DNA of 64,000 nucleotides from Streptomyces abikoensis (GTDB taxonomy: Bacteria; Actinomycetota; Actinomycetes; Streptomycetales; Streptomycetaceae). Below the pieces are notes generated by a model. It was given only the letters and a program-made list of their open reading frames with translations. It had not been told where the DNA came from and did not search any database. This document shows, one piece after another, positions 7,640 to 22,408 of this stretch (its first letter is position 1; each line of letters begins with the position of its first letter). The stretch lies in contig NZ_BMRT01000001.1 in NCBI RefSeq assembly GCF_014648775.1, forward strand, positions 682,001 through 746,000, written 5' to 3'. Made by a program: the position numbers and the translations under genes.

Positions 7640-8892
7640 CAGTTCTCCCTCCACACGGCGATGCGCCAGCGGGCCAGCCAGCCGAACAGCAGGCCGGCGA
7701 GCAGTCCGGTCAGGCCCAGGACGAGGAGCAGCACCCAGCCCCGGCCGAGGCCGAAGGCGGCCAGGTCGGAGGGGTCGTCGGGCCCCTTGACCACGTCGAC
7801 GGCCAGTTCCACCGGCAGTCCGGGGTCGCGCTTGACGGAGGCGGGCGCGGAGAAGGAGTTGGAGACCTCCAGGCAGACGGTCCGCGGCGCCTTGTCGTTG
7901 TCGTCCTCGGCGACGGGGTAGCGCAGTCCGGAGGCCATCACGTCGGTGCGGCCGCTGCCCGCGTCGCTGCCGCGCACGAGCTCCTGCCCGTTCTCGCCCA
8001 TCGCGCGGACGAGCACGCCGTAGTCCCGGTCGACGGGGCGGTCGGCGCCCACGCTGGCCGCGACGCGCAGTTCCTGGCCGGGCTTGACCTTGACCTTGTA
8101 GACGCGGTGCTGGGCGAAGGTCTCGCGGTCGGTCCAGATGCCGGCGCCGATCTCGGGCGCGGTCCGGCACTCCTCGGTGCCCGAGACGGCCTTGGGCGTC
8201 TCGACGGGGGTGTCGGCCCGCTTGACGAGCTGCTTGATGCGGCCGGAGAGCTCCTTGCGGTGGTGCACGGTGGTGTACGTGCCACCGGTGGCCTCGGCGA
8301 TGCAGCTGAGCTGCTCGCGGGTCTTGTCGTCCGAGGCGAGACCGAGGGTGTCGATGGTCAGGTGCGTGCCCTTGGCGGCGAGTTCGCGCGCCACGTCACA
8401 GGGGTCGGGCAGGCCGCAGGAGTCCTCGCCGTCGGTGATGAGCACGATCCGGCGCGATCCGCCGTCCGTCCCCAGGTCCTGGTCGGCGCCGCGCAGGGCG
8501 AGTCCGATGGGCGTCCAGCCGGTGGGCTGGAGCTTGGACACGGCCTCCTTGGCGTCCGCTCTGTCCACCTTGCCGACACGGTACAGCTGCTGGCTGTCGC
8601 GGCAGCCGAGCGTCTTGTCCTCACCGGCGTAGGAGGCGCCGAGCGTGCGGATGCCGAGCCGGACGCTCTCCGGCGTCCCGTCGATGACCTCGTTGAACGC
8701 CTCCTTGGCGGCCGTCATGCGCGACTGCCCGTCGATGTCCGTCGCGCGCATCGAACCGCTGACGTCGAGGACCAGCTCGACCTTCGGGGAATCCTTCGAG
8801 GGCCCGTCGGCGGCGTTCGCCGGTGTGACGCCCAGGGCCAGGGCGGCGAGCAGGGCGCAGGCCCCGGCCGCCAGCCGTTTTCTGATGATCAT
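7639..8892 (-). CDS. Secreted vWA-domain membrane protein
   Basis: 417 residues from the ATG at 8892. A start further upstream at 8973 would put a non-hydrophobic stretch ahead of the obvious signal peptide (MIIRKRLAAGACALLAALAL, cleavage near ANAAD). The von Willebrand A domain spans about residues 38-235 with the metal site DVSGSM (43-48) and the VLITDGEDSCG segment. The second half is a beta-rich domain with conserved CRTAPEIGAGIWTDRE. One TM helix follows (GWVLLLVLGLTGLLAGLLFG) with a short cytoplasmic tail. The cysteines CGLPDPCD suggest a disulfide. It is coupled by a 1-nt overlap to the next gene. A role in surface adhesion or complex assembly is inferred from the fold. Confidence 0.75.
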   Translation of the reverse strand: MIIRKRLAAGACALLAALALGVTPANAADGPSKDSPKVELVLDVSGSMRATDIDGQSRMTAAKEAFNEVIDGTPESVRLGIRTLGASYAGEDKTLGCRDSQQLYRVGKVDRADAKEAVSKLQPTGWTPIGLALRGADQDLGTDGGSRRIVLITDGEDSCGLPDPCDVARELAAKGTHLTIDTLGLASDDKTREQLSCIAEATGGTYTTVHHRKELSGRIKQLVKRADTPVETPKAVSGTEECRTAPEIGAGIWTDRETFAQHRVYKVKVKPGQELRVAASVGADRPVDRDYGVLVRAMGENGQELVRGSDAGSGRTDVMASGLRYPVAEDDNDKAPRTVCLEVSNSFSAPASVKRDPGLPVELAVDVVKGPDDPSDLAAFGLGRGWVLLLVLGLTGLLAGLLFGWLARWRIAVWREN

Positions 8893-8906
8893 CCAAAGGA
8901 TCCTAG

Positions 8907-10514
<1,608 letters not shown>

Positions 10515-10530
10515 GCGCACGGTTGGCGCG

Positions 10531-10563
10531 CGGTTCCGGACCGGGTGCTCCGGGCCGGAACCG
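10531..10563. terminator. Hairpin between convergent rox and cobN
   Basis: CGGTTCCGG and CCGGAACCG form a 9-bp stem with a 15-nt loop, 16 bp after the rox stop and 20 bp from the cobN stop. It probably terminates transcription from both sides. Confidence 0.6.
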
Positions 10564-10582
10564 GCCTGTCCGGCCCGCCGGC

Positions 10583-14242
<3,660 letters not shown>

Positions 14243-14289
14243 GGCATGCCTTCCTCGGGGTCCGCGCCCCGGGCGGTGGGAGGACGGCG

Positions 14290-14402
14290 GGAGTTCCTGA
14301 CTCACCGCGGCGGCGCGCTCGCGCTGCCGGGCACACAGTGGCGGGACCGTGCCGGGATCACACCGGCTTCCTCCCCTGTCGCCGTCGCTGGCGAGAGTCA
14401 TA
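14290..14402 (-). promoter_or_regulatory. Cobalamin (B12) riboswitch upstream of cobN
   Basis: On the minus strand the leader reads GGGGAGGAAGCCGGTGTGAT, then CCCGGCACGGTCCCGCCACT, then GTG. The GAAGCCGGTG...GGCACGGTCCCGCCACTG pattern is the conserved core and B12 box of the cobalamin riboswitch. It extends from about 14402 to 14290, ending in GGTGAGTCAGGAA, and is followed 48 nt later by cobN. The exact ends are approximate. The B12 box being close to the ribosome-binding site suggests control of translation, and cobG on the other strand is outside its reach. Confidence 0.9.
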
Positions 14403-14414
14403 GTAGCCAGGACG

Positions 14415-14473
14415 TTCCTTCCGGGGGCTCTGCCCCCGGACCCCCGCTCCTCAAACGCCGGAGGGGCTGATTT
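14415..14473. repeat. Dispersed REP-like intergenic repeat, copy 1
   Basis: The element GGGGGCTCTGCCCCCGGACC, continuing CCCGCTCCTCAAACGCCGG and AGGGGCTGA, lies between the riboswitch and cobG. A nearly identical copy in the same orientation is at 18141-18199. GGGGGC-TCT-GCCCCC forms a small hairpin. It is a common Streptomyces intergenic repeat with no coding content. Confidence 0.75.
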
Positions 14474-14499
14474 CGTCCCCCGTCGGTATGCTCGCCGCC

Positions 14500-15846
14500 A
14501 TGTCCACTCCCCCCGAACGCCCTGGTCGCGAGCGCGGTGACGCCTGCCCCGGCGCGCTGCGGCTGCACACGGCGGATGACGGGGCGCTGGCCCGCGTGCG
14601 CCTGCCCGGCGGGCTCCTGACAGCACGTCAGGCCGACGTACTCGCCGACCTCGCCGACGACTTGTCCGACGGCCGCCTCGACCTCACCTCCCGTGGCAAC
14701 GTCCAGCTGCGCGCCCTTCCCGACGGTTGCGGCGCCGCGTTGGGCGCCCGGCTGCGCGAGGCCGGGCTGCTGCCCTCGGACCGGCACGACCGCATCCGGA
14801 ACGTCGCGGCTTCCCCCCTGTCCGGCCTGGACGGAAAGGGCTTCACGGACATTCGGCCCTGGGTGCGGGAACTCGACGGCCTGCTCTGCTCGTCGGACGA
14901 CCTCACGGACCTCTCGGGCCGTTTCCTCTTCGGACTCGACGACGGCCGGGGCGACATCGCCGCCCTCGCGCCCGATGTGACATTGATCGCAACCGAGGGC
15001 GGCCACCAGGCACTCCTGTGCTTCGGCCCCGGCCCCGACGCCCTGCGCGTCGCCGCCGAGGACGCGCCGCGCGCGGCGGTCCTGGCGGCCCGTGAGTTCC
15101 TCGCGGCGCTGCGCGAGAACGGCGGCAAGGCATGGCGGGTCCGCGAACTGGCCCCCGCGCTGCGGCCGCGCCCGGAGCGGCTCGCGGACCGGCTGGCGGC
15201 GGCCGGCATCGGCTCCGCGCCCGTGCCGAGCGCCACGCTCCCCCTCGGTGCCCCGGCCGCCCCCGGAGCGGTTCAGGGTCCCGGGGGGCGGTGGGCCCTA
15301 TCGGTGGCCGCGCCCCTGGGCCGGCTGACCTCCGCCCAGTGGCGGCTCCTCGCCCGGACGGCCGGTCAGGACGGCGACGGCGAACTCCGGGTGACGCCCT
15401 GGCGCGGCGTCGTCGTCCCGGGGCTCACCGCCCCGGTGGCCGCCGCGCGCCTCGCCGGACTCGGGGACGCGGGCCTGGTCGTCTCCGCCTCCTCCCCCTG
15501 GCACGGCGCGGGCGCCTGCACCGGCCGGCCGGGGTGCGTCAAGTCCCTCGCGGATGTACGGGCCGACGCGGCCGCCTCCCTGGCGGCCGCGCGCCCTGGC
15601 GGGCCCGGGACGCTGCCCGTGTACTGGTCCGGGTGCGAGCGGCGCTGCGGCCACCCCGGCGGCCGGTGGGTCGACGTCCTGGCGACCGGCGACGGCTACC
15701 GGGTCGCCGTGCGGCACGGGGCGGAAGAGGCGACGGTCGCCGTGACCGCCCCGGCAGGAAGGGCGGAGGCCGTGACGGCGGCACGAAACCCGTCCCCCAC
15801 GACGACGCCGACCACGACGACGCCGACCGACGGCCCGCGCGGCTGA
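14500..15846 (+). CDS. cobG: Precorrin-3B synthase CobG
   Basis: 448 residues; the ATG of MSTPPERPG at 14500 is preferred over an ATG at 14488. It belongs to the siroheme/[4Fe-4S] reductase superfamily. Two ferredoxin-like halves are seen: [19 protein letters not shown] with [10 protein letters not shown] near residue 60, then [20 protein letters not shown]. The cluster-binding cysteines are CTGRPGC and CERRC. CobG uses O2 to convert precorrin-3A to precorrin-3B, the oxygen-requiring step of the aerobic pathway. It begins the run cobG-cobH-cobIJ on the plus strand. The Thr/Pro-rich tail ([11 protein letters not shown]) is probably unstructured. Confidence 0.9.
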   Translation: MSTPPERPGRERGDACPGALRLHTADDGALARVRLPGGLLTARQADVLADLADDLSDGRLDLTSRGNVQLRALPDGCGAALGARLREAGLLPSDRHDRIRNVAASPLSGLDGKGFTDIRPWVRELDGLLCSSDDLTDLSGRFLFGLDDGRGDIAALAPDVTLIATEGGHQALLCFGPGPDALRVAAEDAPRAAVLAAREFLAALRENGGKAWRVRELAPALRPRPERLADRLAAAGIGSAPVPSATLPLGAPAAPGAVQGPGGRWALSVAAPLGRLTSAQWRLLARTAGQDGDGELRVTPWRGVVVPGLTAPVAAARLAGLGDAGLVVSASSPWHGAGACTGRPGCVKSLADVRADAAASLAAARPGGPGTLPVYWSGCERRCGHPGGRWVDVLATGDGYRVAVRHGAEEATVAVTAPAGRAEAVTAARNPSPTTTPTTTTPTDGPRG

Positions 15847-15893
15847 GCGCACCGCGGCGGCGGCCGACCCAACGCAGAGCAGAACCCAGCGAC

Positions 15894-16547
15894 ATGCATC
15901 ACCCAGCGAGCGAGGGCACAGTGTTCGACTACGACAAGGACGGCGCGTCCATCTACCGCCAGTCCTTCGCCACCATCCGCGCCGAGGCGGACCTCGGCGG
16001 GCTGCCGCCCGACGTCAGCCGGGTCGCGGTCCGCATGATCCATGCCTGCGGCATGACCGACCTGGTCCAGGACCTCGCGTACTCGCCGGGGGTCGTGGCC
16101 CGGGCCCGTGAGGCGCTGCTGGCGGGCGCGCCGATCCTGTGCGACGCGAACATGGTCGCCAGCGGCGTCACCCGCAAGCGGCTGCCCGCGGACAACGAGG
16201 TGGTGTGCACCCTCGCCGACCCCGCCGTGCCGGAGCTGGCGCGGCGCATGGGCACGACCCGCAGCGCGGCGGCGCTGGAGCTGTGGCGCGACAGGATGGG
16301 GGGCGCGGTGGTCGCGGTGGGCAACGCCCCCACGGCGCTGTTCCGCCTCCTGGAGATGATTCAGGAGGGCGCGCCGCGCCCGGCCGCCGTGCTGGGCATC
16401 CCGGTCGGCTTCATCGGCGCGGCGGAGTCGAAGGACGCGCTGGCCGAGAGCCCGCTGGGGCTGGAGTATCTGGTGGTGCGGGGCCGGCGCGGCGGCAGCG
16501 CCATGGCCGCGGCCGCGATCAACGCGATAGCGAGCGAGGAAGAGTGA
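15894..16547 (+). CDS. cobH: Precorrin-8X methylmutase CobH
   Basis: 217 residues. The signature motifs are ESxxI-like [14 protein letters not shown] near residue 20, [11 protein letters not shown] near 47, [16 protein letters not shown] near 80, and the C-terminal [12 protein letters not shown]. The conserved His of MIHACGM, the catalytic acid in this family, is present. CobH shifts the C11 methyl group to C12, giving hydrogenobyrinate. A GTG at 15921 is an alternative start. Its stop overlaps the start of cobIJ as GTGA, which shows tight translational coupling. Confidence 0.93.
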   Translation: MHHPASEGTVFDYDKDGASIYRQSFATIRAEADLGGLPPDVSRVAVRMIHACGMTDLVQDLAYSPGVVARAREALLAGAPILCDANMVASGVTRKRLPADNEVVCTLADPAVPELARRMGTTRSAAALELWRDRMGGAVVAVGNAPTALFRLLEMIQEGAPRPAAVLGIPVGFIGAAESKDALAESPLGLEYLVVRGRRGGSAMAAAAINAIASEEE

Positions 16548-18106
16548 ACGAGAAGACCGTGCCCACGCCGGTACCCCCGTCGGCGCCCACGCCCACCGGC
16601 CGGCTGTACGGGGTGGGGCTGGGGCCCGGCGACCCCTCGCTGCTGACCGTCCGGGCCGTCGAGGTCATCGCGTCGGCGGACGTCGTCGCCTACCACAGCG
16701 CCCGGCACGGGCGCAGCATCGCGCGTTCCATCGCGGAACGCCATCTGCGCCCCGGCCAGATCGAGGAAGCGCTGGTCTATCCGGTGACGACGGAGACCAC
16801 CGACCACCCCGGCGGCTACCGGGGCGCGCTGGAGGAGTTCTACGAGGAGGCCGCGGCCCGGCTCGCCGCGCATCTGGACGCCGGGCGCGTGGTGGCGGTC
16901 CTCGCCGAGGGCGACCCGTTCTTCTACAGCTCGTACCAGCACATGCACAAGCGGCTGGCGCACCGCTATCCGACGGAGGTCGTGCCGGGGGTGACGTCGT
17001 TCAGCGCGGCGTCGGCCCGGCTGGGCCGCCCGCTGGTGGAGGGCGAGGAGACGCTGACGATCCTGCCGGGCACGCTGCCCGAGGAGGAGCTGACCGCGCG
17101 GCTGGCCCAGGCCGACTCCGCCGTGGTGATGAAGCTCGGCCGGACGTTCCCCACGGTGCGGGGGGCGCTGGAGCGCTCCGGGCGGCTGGCGGAGGCGCGG
17201 TACGTCGAGCGCGCGACGATGGCCGGGGAGCGCACGGGCCGGGTGGCGGACGTCGACCCGGAGTCGGTGCCGTACTTCTCGCTGGCCGTGCTGCCGAGCC
17301 GGGTGGCGGCCCTCCCGGACCGTCCGGAGGAGACGGGCCGGGGCGAGGTCGTGGGCGAGGTCGTGGTCGTCGGCCTCGGTCCGGCGGGGCCGTTGTGGCT
17401 GACGCCGGAGGCGCGGGGGGCGCTGGCGGCGGCACAGGACGTCGTCGGCTACACCACGTACGTGGACCGGGTGCCCGTGCGGCCGGGGCAGTGCCGGCAC
17501 GCCTCGGACAACAAGGTGGAGTCGGAGCGCGCCGAGTTCGCCCTCGACCTGGCCCGGCAGGGCCGCCGCGTCGCGGTGGTGTCCTCGGGCGACCCGGGCG
17601 TGTTCGCGATGGCCTCCGCCGTGCTGGAGGTCGCCGCCGAGGACCCCTACCGCGAGGTCCCGGTGCGGGTGGTCCCCGGGATGACCGCCGCCCACGCGGC
17701 GGCCGCCCGGGCGGGCGCCCCGCTGGGCCACGACTACGCCGTCGTCTCCCTCTCCGACCGGCTCAAGCCGTGGGAGGTCATCGCCGAGCGGTTGCGCGCG
17801 GCGGCCGCGGCCGATCTGGTGCTGGCCCTGTACAACCCCGGCTCCCGCAGCCGCCTGTGGCAGGTCGGCAAGGCGCGCGACGTGCTGCTGGAGCACCGCG
17901 CTCCGGAAACCCCGGTGGTCATGGCCCGTGACGTGGGCGGTCCGGAGGAGTCCGTGCGCGTCGTCCGCCTCGGCGAACTGGACCCCGCCGAGGTCGACAT
18001 GCGCACGCTCCTGATCGTCGGCTCCACGCAGACGCGTACCGCGCGGCGGGGCGCGGACGGCGCGGAGCGGATCGTCTGGACGCCGAGGCGCTACCCGGAG
18101 CGCTGA
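16544..18106 (+). CDS. cobIJ: Fused precorrin-2 C20- and precorrin-3B C17-methyltransferase CobIJ
   Basis: 520 residues from a GTG overlapping the cobH stop. Two SAM-dependent tetrapyrrole methylase domains are joined. Domain 1 (about 18-255; [55 protein letters not shown]) is CobI. Domain 2 (about 262-505; [56 protein letters not shown]) is CobJ. Both carry the GxGxGxx(D/P) SAM loop. The fusion is typical of actinobacteria and channels precorrin-2 to precorrin-4 around the CobG step. A palindromic terminator lies between it and convergent cobK. Confidence 0.93.
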   Translation: MNEKTVPTPVPPSAPTPTGRLYGVGLGPGDPSLLTVRAVEVIASADVVAYHSARHGRSIARSIAERHLRPGQIEEALVYPVTTETTDHPGGYRGALEEFYEEAAARLAAHLDAGRVVAVLAEGDPFFYSSYQHMHKRLAHRYPTEVVPGVTSFSAASARLGRPLVEGEETLTILPGTLPEEELTARLAQADSAVVMKLGRTFPTVRGALERSGRLAEARYVERATMAGERTGRVADVDPESVPYFSLAVLPSRVAALPDRPEETGRGEVVGEVVVVGLGPAGPLWLTPEARGALAAAQDVVGYTTYVDRVPVRPGQCRHASDNKVESERAEFALDLARQGRRVAVVSSGDPGVFAMASAVLEVAAEDPYREVPVRVVPGMTAAHAAAARAGAPLGHDYAVVSLSDRLKPWEVIAERLRAAAAADLVLALYNPGSRSRLWQVGKARDVLLEHRAPETPVVMARDVGGPEESVRVVRLGELDPAEVDMRTLLIVGSTQTRTARRGADGAERIVWTPRRYPER

Positions 18107-18140
18107 CGCGTGGAGGGGCCCCGGTCCCGCCCTTTCACCG

Positions 18141-18199
18141 TTTCCTCCAGGGGCTCCGCCCCCGGACCCCCGGTCCTCAATCGCCGGACGGGCTGAATT
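18141..18199. repeat. Dispersed REP-like intergenic repeat, copy 2
   Basis: GGGGCTCCGCCCCCGGACCC continuing CCGGTCCTCAATCGCCGG and ACGGGCTGA matches the element at 14415-14473 almost base for base. It sits between convergent cobIJ and cobK and merges at its right end into the 28-bp palindrome that overlaps the cobK stop. Confidence 0.75.
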
Positions 18200-18211
18200 C
18201 AGCCCGTCCGG
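18184..18211. terminator. 28-bp perfect palindrome at cobK 3' end
   Basis: CCGGACGGGCTGAA joined directly to TTCAGCCCGTCCGG: 14-bp exact arms with no loop base. It covers the last codons and stop of cobK and lies 78 bp after cobIJ. It is a plausible bidirectional terminator supplied by the repeat element. Confidence 0.65.
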
Positions 18212-18963
18212 GGTCCGGGGCGGAGCCACCCCACGGCCGCCTCCACACCGGCGACCACCGCCACACCCTCCGGTACCGGCGGCCGGCGGACGACCACCAC
18301 CGGAATCCCCGCCTCGCGCGCGGCGGTGAGCTTCGCCGCCGTCGCCGCCGCGCCGCTGTCCTTCGTCACCAGGACGTCGATCGCGTGGCGCCGCAGCAGT
18401 TCCCGCTCGCCCTCCAGCGTGAACGGGCCCCGGTCGAGGAGGACTTCCATGCGCGGGGGCGCCGGCGGCTCGGGCGCGTCCACGGAGCGGACCAGGAACC
18501 ACTTATCCTCAAGGTGCGCGAAGGCGCCCAGGCCCATCCGGCCCGTGGTCAGGAACACCCGCTCGCCCAGCGCCGGCAGGGCCCGCGCCGCGTCGGCCAG
18601 GGAGGCGACGTCCCGCCAGTCGTCGCCCGGCCCCGCCACCCAGCCGGGCCGGCGGACGGCCAGCAGGGGCACCCCGGCCGCGGCGGCGGCCCGCGCCGCG
18701 TTGAAACTGATCGTGCCGGCGAAAGGATGGGTGGCGTCGATGAGCGCGGCCACCTGCTGCTCACGCAGCCAGTGGGCGAGGCCCTCGGGGCCTCCGAACC
18801 CCCCGATCCGCACCTCCCCCGCCGGCAGCCGCGGCGCGGCGACGCGCCCCGCGAGCGAACTGGTGACCCGGAACGCCGGGTCGGCGGCCAGCTCCTCCGC
18901 GAGCCGTCGCGCCTCGGTCGTACCGCCCAGGATGAGGATGTGGCGCTCGGCGCCGGCGTTCAC
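18199..18963 (-). CDS. cobK: Precorrin-6A reductase CobK
   Basis: 254 residues from a GTG at 18963. Family motifs: HILILGGTTEARRLAEEL (NADPH-binding start), SSLAGRV near residue 36, ALIDATHPFAGTISFNAARA near 75, VFLTTGRMGLGAF near 135, and VLVTKDSGAAATAAKLTAA near 200. CobK reduces precorrin-6A to precorrin-6B with NADPH. It is transcribed against the neighbouring cobIJ and is divergent from cbiD with a 77-bp gap that must hold both promoters. Confidence 0.93.
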   Translation of the reverse strand: MNAGAERHILILGGTTEARRLAEELAADPAFRVTSSLAGRVAAPRLPAGEVRIGGFGGPEGLAHWLREQQVAALIDATHPFAGTISFNAARAAAAAGVPLLAVRRPGWVAGPGDDWRDVASLADAARALPALGERVFLTTGRMGLGAFAHLEDKWFLVRSVDAPEPPAPPRMEVLLDRGPFTLEGERELLRRHAIDVLVTKDSGAAATAAKLTAAREAGIPVVVVRRPPVPEGVAVVAGVEAAVGWLRPGPRTG

Positions 18964-19040
18964 GATCCACTGCCCTTCCGTCGTCGCCCGGCCCCGTGTC
19001 GTCGTCCGGACGTCGGCCCAGCCTACGGGCGGCGGCCGGC

Positions 19041-20186
19041 ATGGCTGACGGCACGGCGGCCGGCACGGCCACCGGGGGCCGCGCCGCGCAGCTCCAGCAC
19101 ACCGGGATGCGGCACGGCTGGACGACGGGCGCCTGCGCCACCGCCGCCACCACGGCGGCTTACACAGCGCTGCTCACCGGTGAGTTCCCCGATCCGGTGG
19201 GAATCACGCTGCCCAAGGGGCAGACGCCCGCCTTCACGCTCGCGGTGGAGGAGCGGGGCGACGGGTGGGCCATGGCCGCCATAGTCAAGGACGCCGGTGA
19301 CGACCCGGACGTCACCCACGGCGCGCTGATCCGGGCCACGGTACGGCTGTCGCCGCCCGGTTCCGGGGTGGTCTTCCGGGCCGGTCCGGGCGTGGGCACG
19401 GTCACCCGGCCGGGGCTGCCGCTGGCCGTGGGCGAGCCCGCCATCAACCCGGTGCCCCGGCAGATGATGCGCGACCACGTCGCGGAAGTGGCCGCCCGGC
19501 ACGGCGGCACGGGGGACGTCGAGATCGAGGTGTCCGTGGACCACGGCGAGGAGATCGCCCGCTCCACCTGGAACCCGCGGCTGGGCATCCTCGGCGGGAT
19601 CTCGATCCTGGGCACGACCGGCATCGTCGTCCCCTACTCCTGCTCGGCGTGGATCGACAGCATCCGGCGCGGCGTGGACGTGGCCCGCGCGGCGGGCCGT
19701 ACCCACGTGGCGGGCTGTACGGGGTCGACGTCGGAGAAGGTCGCGGTGGCCGTGCACGGGCTGCCCGAGGACGCGCTGCTGGACATGGGCGACTTCGCGG
19801 GCGCGGTGCTCAAGTACATCCGCCGCCACCCGGTGGACCGGCTGACCGTCGCCGGCGGCTTCGCCAAGCTCTCCAAGCTGGCGGCCGGCCACCTCGATCT
19901 CCACTCGGCCCGCTCGCAGGTGAACAAGGAGTTCCTCGCGGAACTCGCCCGGCACGGCGGCGGTGACGACGCCCTCGCGGCCGCCGTCACCGGTGCCAAC
20001 ACCGGCCTGGAGGCGCTGCGCCTGTGCGAGGCCGCCGGCGTCCCCCTCGGCGACATCGTCGCCGTGACCGCCCGCGACGAGGCGCTGGCCGTGCTGCGCG
20101 GGGCGCCCGTCGCGGTCGACGTCATCTGTATCGACCGCGCGGGCGTCATCGTGGGGCGCGCGGAGCCGAAGGGACCGCGCGGCTAG
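19041..20186 (+). CDS. cbiD: Cobalt-precorrin-5B C1-methyltransferase CbiD
   Basis: 381 residues from the ATG of MADGTAAG; a GTG at 18996 is an alternative and neither has a good ribosome-binding site. CbiD hallmarks: LRHGWTTGACATAAT-like MRHGWTTGACATAATTAAY near residue 24, VKDAGDDPDVTHGALI near 85, NPRLGILGGISILGTTGIV near 175, and GSTSEKVAVAVHGLPEDALLDMGD near 215. CbiD methylates C1 in the anaerobic-type route. Its presence beside oxygen-dependent CobG and CobN, with no cobF seen in this window, marks the hybrid actinobacterial pathway. It is followed 8 bp later by the convergent truncated oxidoreductase. Confidence 0.92.
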   Translation: MADGTAAGTATGGRAAQLQHTGMRHGWTTGACATAATTAAYTALLTGEFPDPVGITLPKGQTPAFTLAVEERGDGWAMAAIVKDAGDDPDVTHGALIRATVRLSPPGSGVVFRAGPGVGTVTRPGLPLAVGEPAINPVPRQMMRDHVAEVAARHGGTGDVEIEVSVDHGEEIARSTWNPRLGILGGISILGTTGIVVPYSCSAWIDSIRRGVDVARAAGRTHVAGCTGSTSEKVAVAVHGLPEDALLDMGDFAGAVLKYIRRHPVDRLTVAGGFAKLSKLAAGHLDLHSARSQVNKEFLAELARHGGGDDALAAAVTGANTGLEALRLCEAAGVPLGDIVAVTARDEALAVLRGAPVAVDVICIDRAGVIVGRAEPKGPRG

Positions 20187-20194
20187 GGGCCCTG

Positions 20195-21064
20195 TCAGAC
20201 CACCAGGACCCGGCGTCCGCGCGTGTGACCGGCCTGGCTGTCGATGTGCGCGAGCGCGGCCTCGGCGAGCGGGTACGACTTCTCGACCGGGATGTGGAGC
20301 GCGTCCCGCGTGATGAGACGGACGGCCTCGGCGAGCGCGTCCGGCACACTCCCGGCCACGCCGGAGAACCGGACACCGAGCTTCGGCGCGTCGAGATCGG
20401 CGATGGAGATCACCTTCCGCGGATCCCCGGTCAGCTCGACGAGCTCGCGGATCACGCCCGAGCCCGCCAGGTCGAGGGCCGCGTCGACCCGGCCGAGCTC
20501 CCGCACCCGTTCGACCCAGCCCTCGCCGTACGTCGTGGCGAGGGCGCCCAGGCCGCGCAGGTAGTCCTGGTTCGCGGCCCCGGCCGTGCCGATCACCGTG
20601 ATGCCGCGGTCGCGGGCGATCTGCAGCACCGCCGATCCGACGCCCCCGGAGGCGCCGCTGACCAGCAGCGTCTGCCCGGACCGCACACCGCTCTCGCGGA
20701 TGATACGCAGCGCGGTCTCCACCACGGAGGGGTAGCCGGCCGCCTCTTCGAACGTCAGGCCCTCGGGCATCCGGGCCCAGGCCGACAGCACGGCGAACTC
20801 GGCGTAGGTGCTCGATCCTTCGCCGAACACGTGGTCGCCGACCTCGACCCCTTCGACGCCCTCCCCGACCTCGTCCACCACCCCGGCCGCGTCCAGCCCG
20901 AGCCCGGAGGGCAGCTCGACCGGATGGGCACCGAGGACCTGCCCTTCGCGGAGCCGCCAGTCGACGGGGTTCACGCCCGCCGCCCGCACGGCGACGCGTA
21001 TCCGGCCGGGGCCCGCGTGGGGCTCCTCGGCGTCTATGACTACGACGCGGTGGGCATCCGTGAC
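20195..21064 (-). pseudogene. Zinc-less MDR/quinone-oxidoreductase-like gene, 5' truncated
   Basis: The frame encodes a medium-chain dehydrogenase/reductase: EEPHAGPGRIRVAVRAAGVN, GLGLDAAGVVDEVGEGVEGV, a Rossmann motif VSGASGGVGSAVLQIA, ending SQAGHTRGRRVLVV. Homology-like sequence begins at the first Glu of EEPHAGPG (codon 21026-21028). The usual first 20 or so residues (MKAxxxxxYGxPExL-type strand) are missing. What precedes it (from GTG 21064: TDAHRVVVIDA) is simply the antisense of the adjacent TetR gene, and there is no ribosome-binding site. The two divergent genes were evidently joined by a deletion that removed the shared promoter and both 5' ends. A shortened protein of 289 residues is possible but is unlikely to be normal. 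Confidence 0.7.
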
Positions 21065-21535
21065 GTGGCCGCCGAGGCCGACGTGGCCGTCACCACGCTC
21101 TTCTCCCACTTCGCCTCGAAAGAGGCCCTGGTCTTCGCGCAGGACCAGGGCTTCGAGCAGCGCCTCACACGGGCGGTCACCGACCGGGCGCCGGGCGAGC
21201 CGCTCGTCCCCGCGCTGCGCCACGAGGTCCGGGCCCTGGTGCGGCACTGCACGGCGGACAGCGCCGCACCGATCTGGCGCATGATCGAGGCGTCACCCGC
21301 CCTGCGGGAGTACGAGGAGTCGATGCGGCTGCGCCACGCGGAATCACTGGCGACGGCCATCGCCGCCGATCCCGGCCTGTCACGGTCGCCGACGGCCTGC
21401 CGGGCGATCGCGAGGTTCGTGGTCGACGCCTATGCGCTGGCCCGCGAGGCGGCGGAGCCGCAGGCCGCGGTGGACGAGGTCTTCCGGATGATCGAGGCGG
21501 CCTGGGAGGTCACCCGCGGCACGGCGGGACGGTAG
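21035..21535 (+). pseudogene. TetR-family regulator, N-terminally truncated
   Basis: Plus-strand frame reading YDAVGIRDVAAEADVAVTTL, then FSHFASKEALVFAQDQGF, then an all-helical C-terminal half ending in WEVTRGTAGR. This is a TetR regulator from the middle of its first DNA-binding helix onwards. The first 25 or so residues, normally RERKKxRTRxAIxxAAxxLF-like, are absent. Upstream sequence in this frame is the antisense of the oxidoreductase gene. The only in-frame start nearby is GTG 21050, which has no ribosome-binding site. It is most simply read as the remnant of a regulator that once controlled the divergent oxidoreductase. Confidence 0.7.
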
Positions 21536-21556
21536 TCAGGACTCGCTGGTCAGGAC

Positions 21557-22336
21557 TCACTCCGCGACCGGTTCCGGGACCGTCCGGCCGCAGTGGTCCC
21601 GGTCGCGCTCGGCCGAGTACAGGAAGCTGTCGGGGAACTGCCCGGCCGCCAGGGCGCGGCCGACGAGGATGACGGCGGTGCGGACGACGCCCGCCGCCTT
21701 CATCTGCCCGGCGATGTCGGCGAGGGTGCCGCGCAGCACGATCTCGTCGGGGCGGCTGGCCATGGCGACGACGGCGGCCGGGCAGTCGGCGCCGTAGTGC
21801 GGGAGGAGTTCCTCGACGACGCGGTCGGCGTGGCGGGCGGCGAGGTGGAGGACGAGCAGGGCGCCGCTGCGGCCGAGGGTGGCGAGGTCCTCGCCGGGGG
21901 GCATGGGGGTGGCCCGCTGGGCGACGCGGGTGAGGATGACGGTCTGCCCGACGGTGGGCACGGTCAGCTCCCGGCCGAGGGCGGCCGCGGCGGCGGCGAA
22001 GGCGGGCACGCCGGGGACGATCTCGTAGGGGATGCCGTGGGCGTCGAGGCGGCGGATCTGCTCGGCGACGGCGCTGAAGACGGCGGGGTCGCCGGAGTGC
22101 AGCCGGGCCACGTCCTGGCCGGCCTCGTGGGCGCGGACGAACTCGGCGGTGATCTCGTCGAGGTCGAGGTGGGCGGTGTCGACGAGCCGGGCACCGGGCG
22201 GGCACTCGGCGAGGAGCTCGGTGGGGACGAGGCTGCCGGCGTAGAGGCACACACCGCACCGCGCGAGGGTCCGCGCGCCGCGCACGGTGATGAGATCGGC
22301 GGCACCGGGCCCGGCACCGATGAAGTAGACGGTCAT
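21557..22336 (-). CDS. cobM: Precorrin-4 C11-methyltransferase CobM
   Basis: 259 residues; ATG at 22336. It is a SAM-dependent tetrapyrrole methylase with VYFIGAGPGAADLITVRGA at the start, CLYAGSLVPTELL near residue 30, HSGDPAVFSAVAEQIRRL near 80, and EIVPGVPAFAAAAAALGREL near 104, followed by TRVAQRATPMPPGEDL. This combination identifies the CobM/CbiF family, which methylates C11 of precorrin-4. The C-terminal tail beyond residue 245 is short and charged. It lies downstream of cobL on the same strand with a 72-bp gap, so the two are probably co-transcribed. Confidence 0.93.
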   Translation of the reverse strand: MTVYFIGAGPGAADLITVRGARTLARCGVCLYAGSLVPTELLAECPPGARLVDTAHLDLDEITAEFVRAHEAGQDVARLHSGDPAVFSAVAEQIRRLDAHGIPYEIVPGVPAFAAAAAALGRELTVPTVGQTVILTRVAQRATPMPPGEDLATLGRSGALLVLHLAARHADRVVEELLPHYGADCPAAVVAMASRPDEIVLRGTLADIAGQMKAAGVVRTAVILVGRALAAGQFPDSFLYSAERDRDHCGRTVPEPVAE

Positions 22337-22408
22337 GAGGGTCTCCTGACGTTTCGGGGTGATCGGGCGGGAGGGTGGGCGAAATCCGCGCCGGAGGCGC
22401 GGAAGACG

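Noticed and set aside
16361..18502. A 713-codon minus-strand frame opposite cobIJ
   Set aside because: It is the shadow of a gene with unambiguous methylase motifs.
20024..21535. A 503-codon plus-strand protein ending in the TetR domain
   Set aside because: Its first two thirds are the antisense of cbiD's end and the oxidoreductase gene; only the last 166 or so codons look like a protein family.
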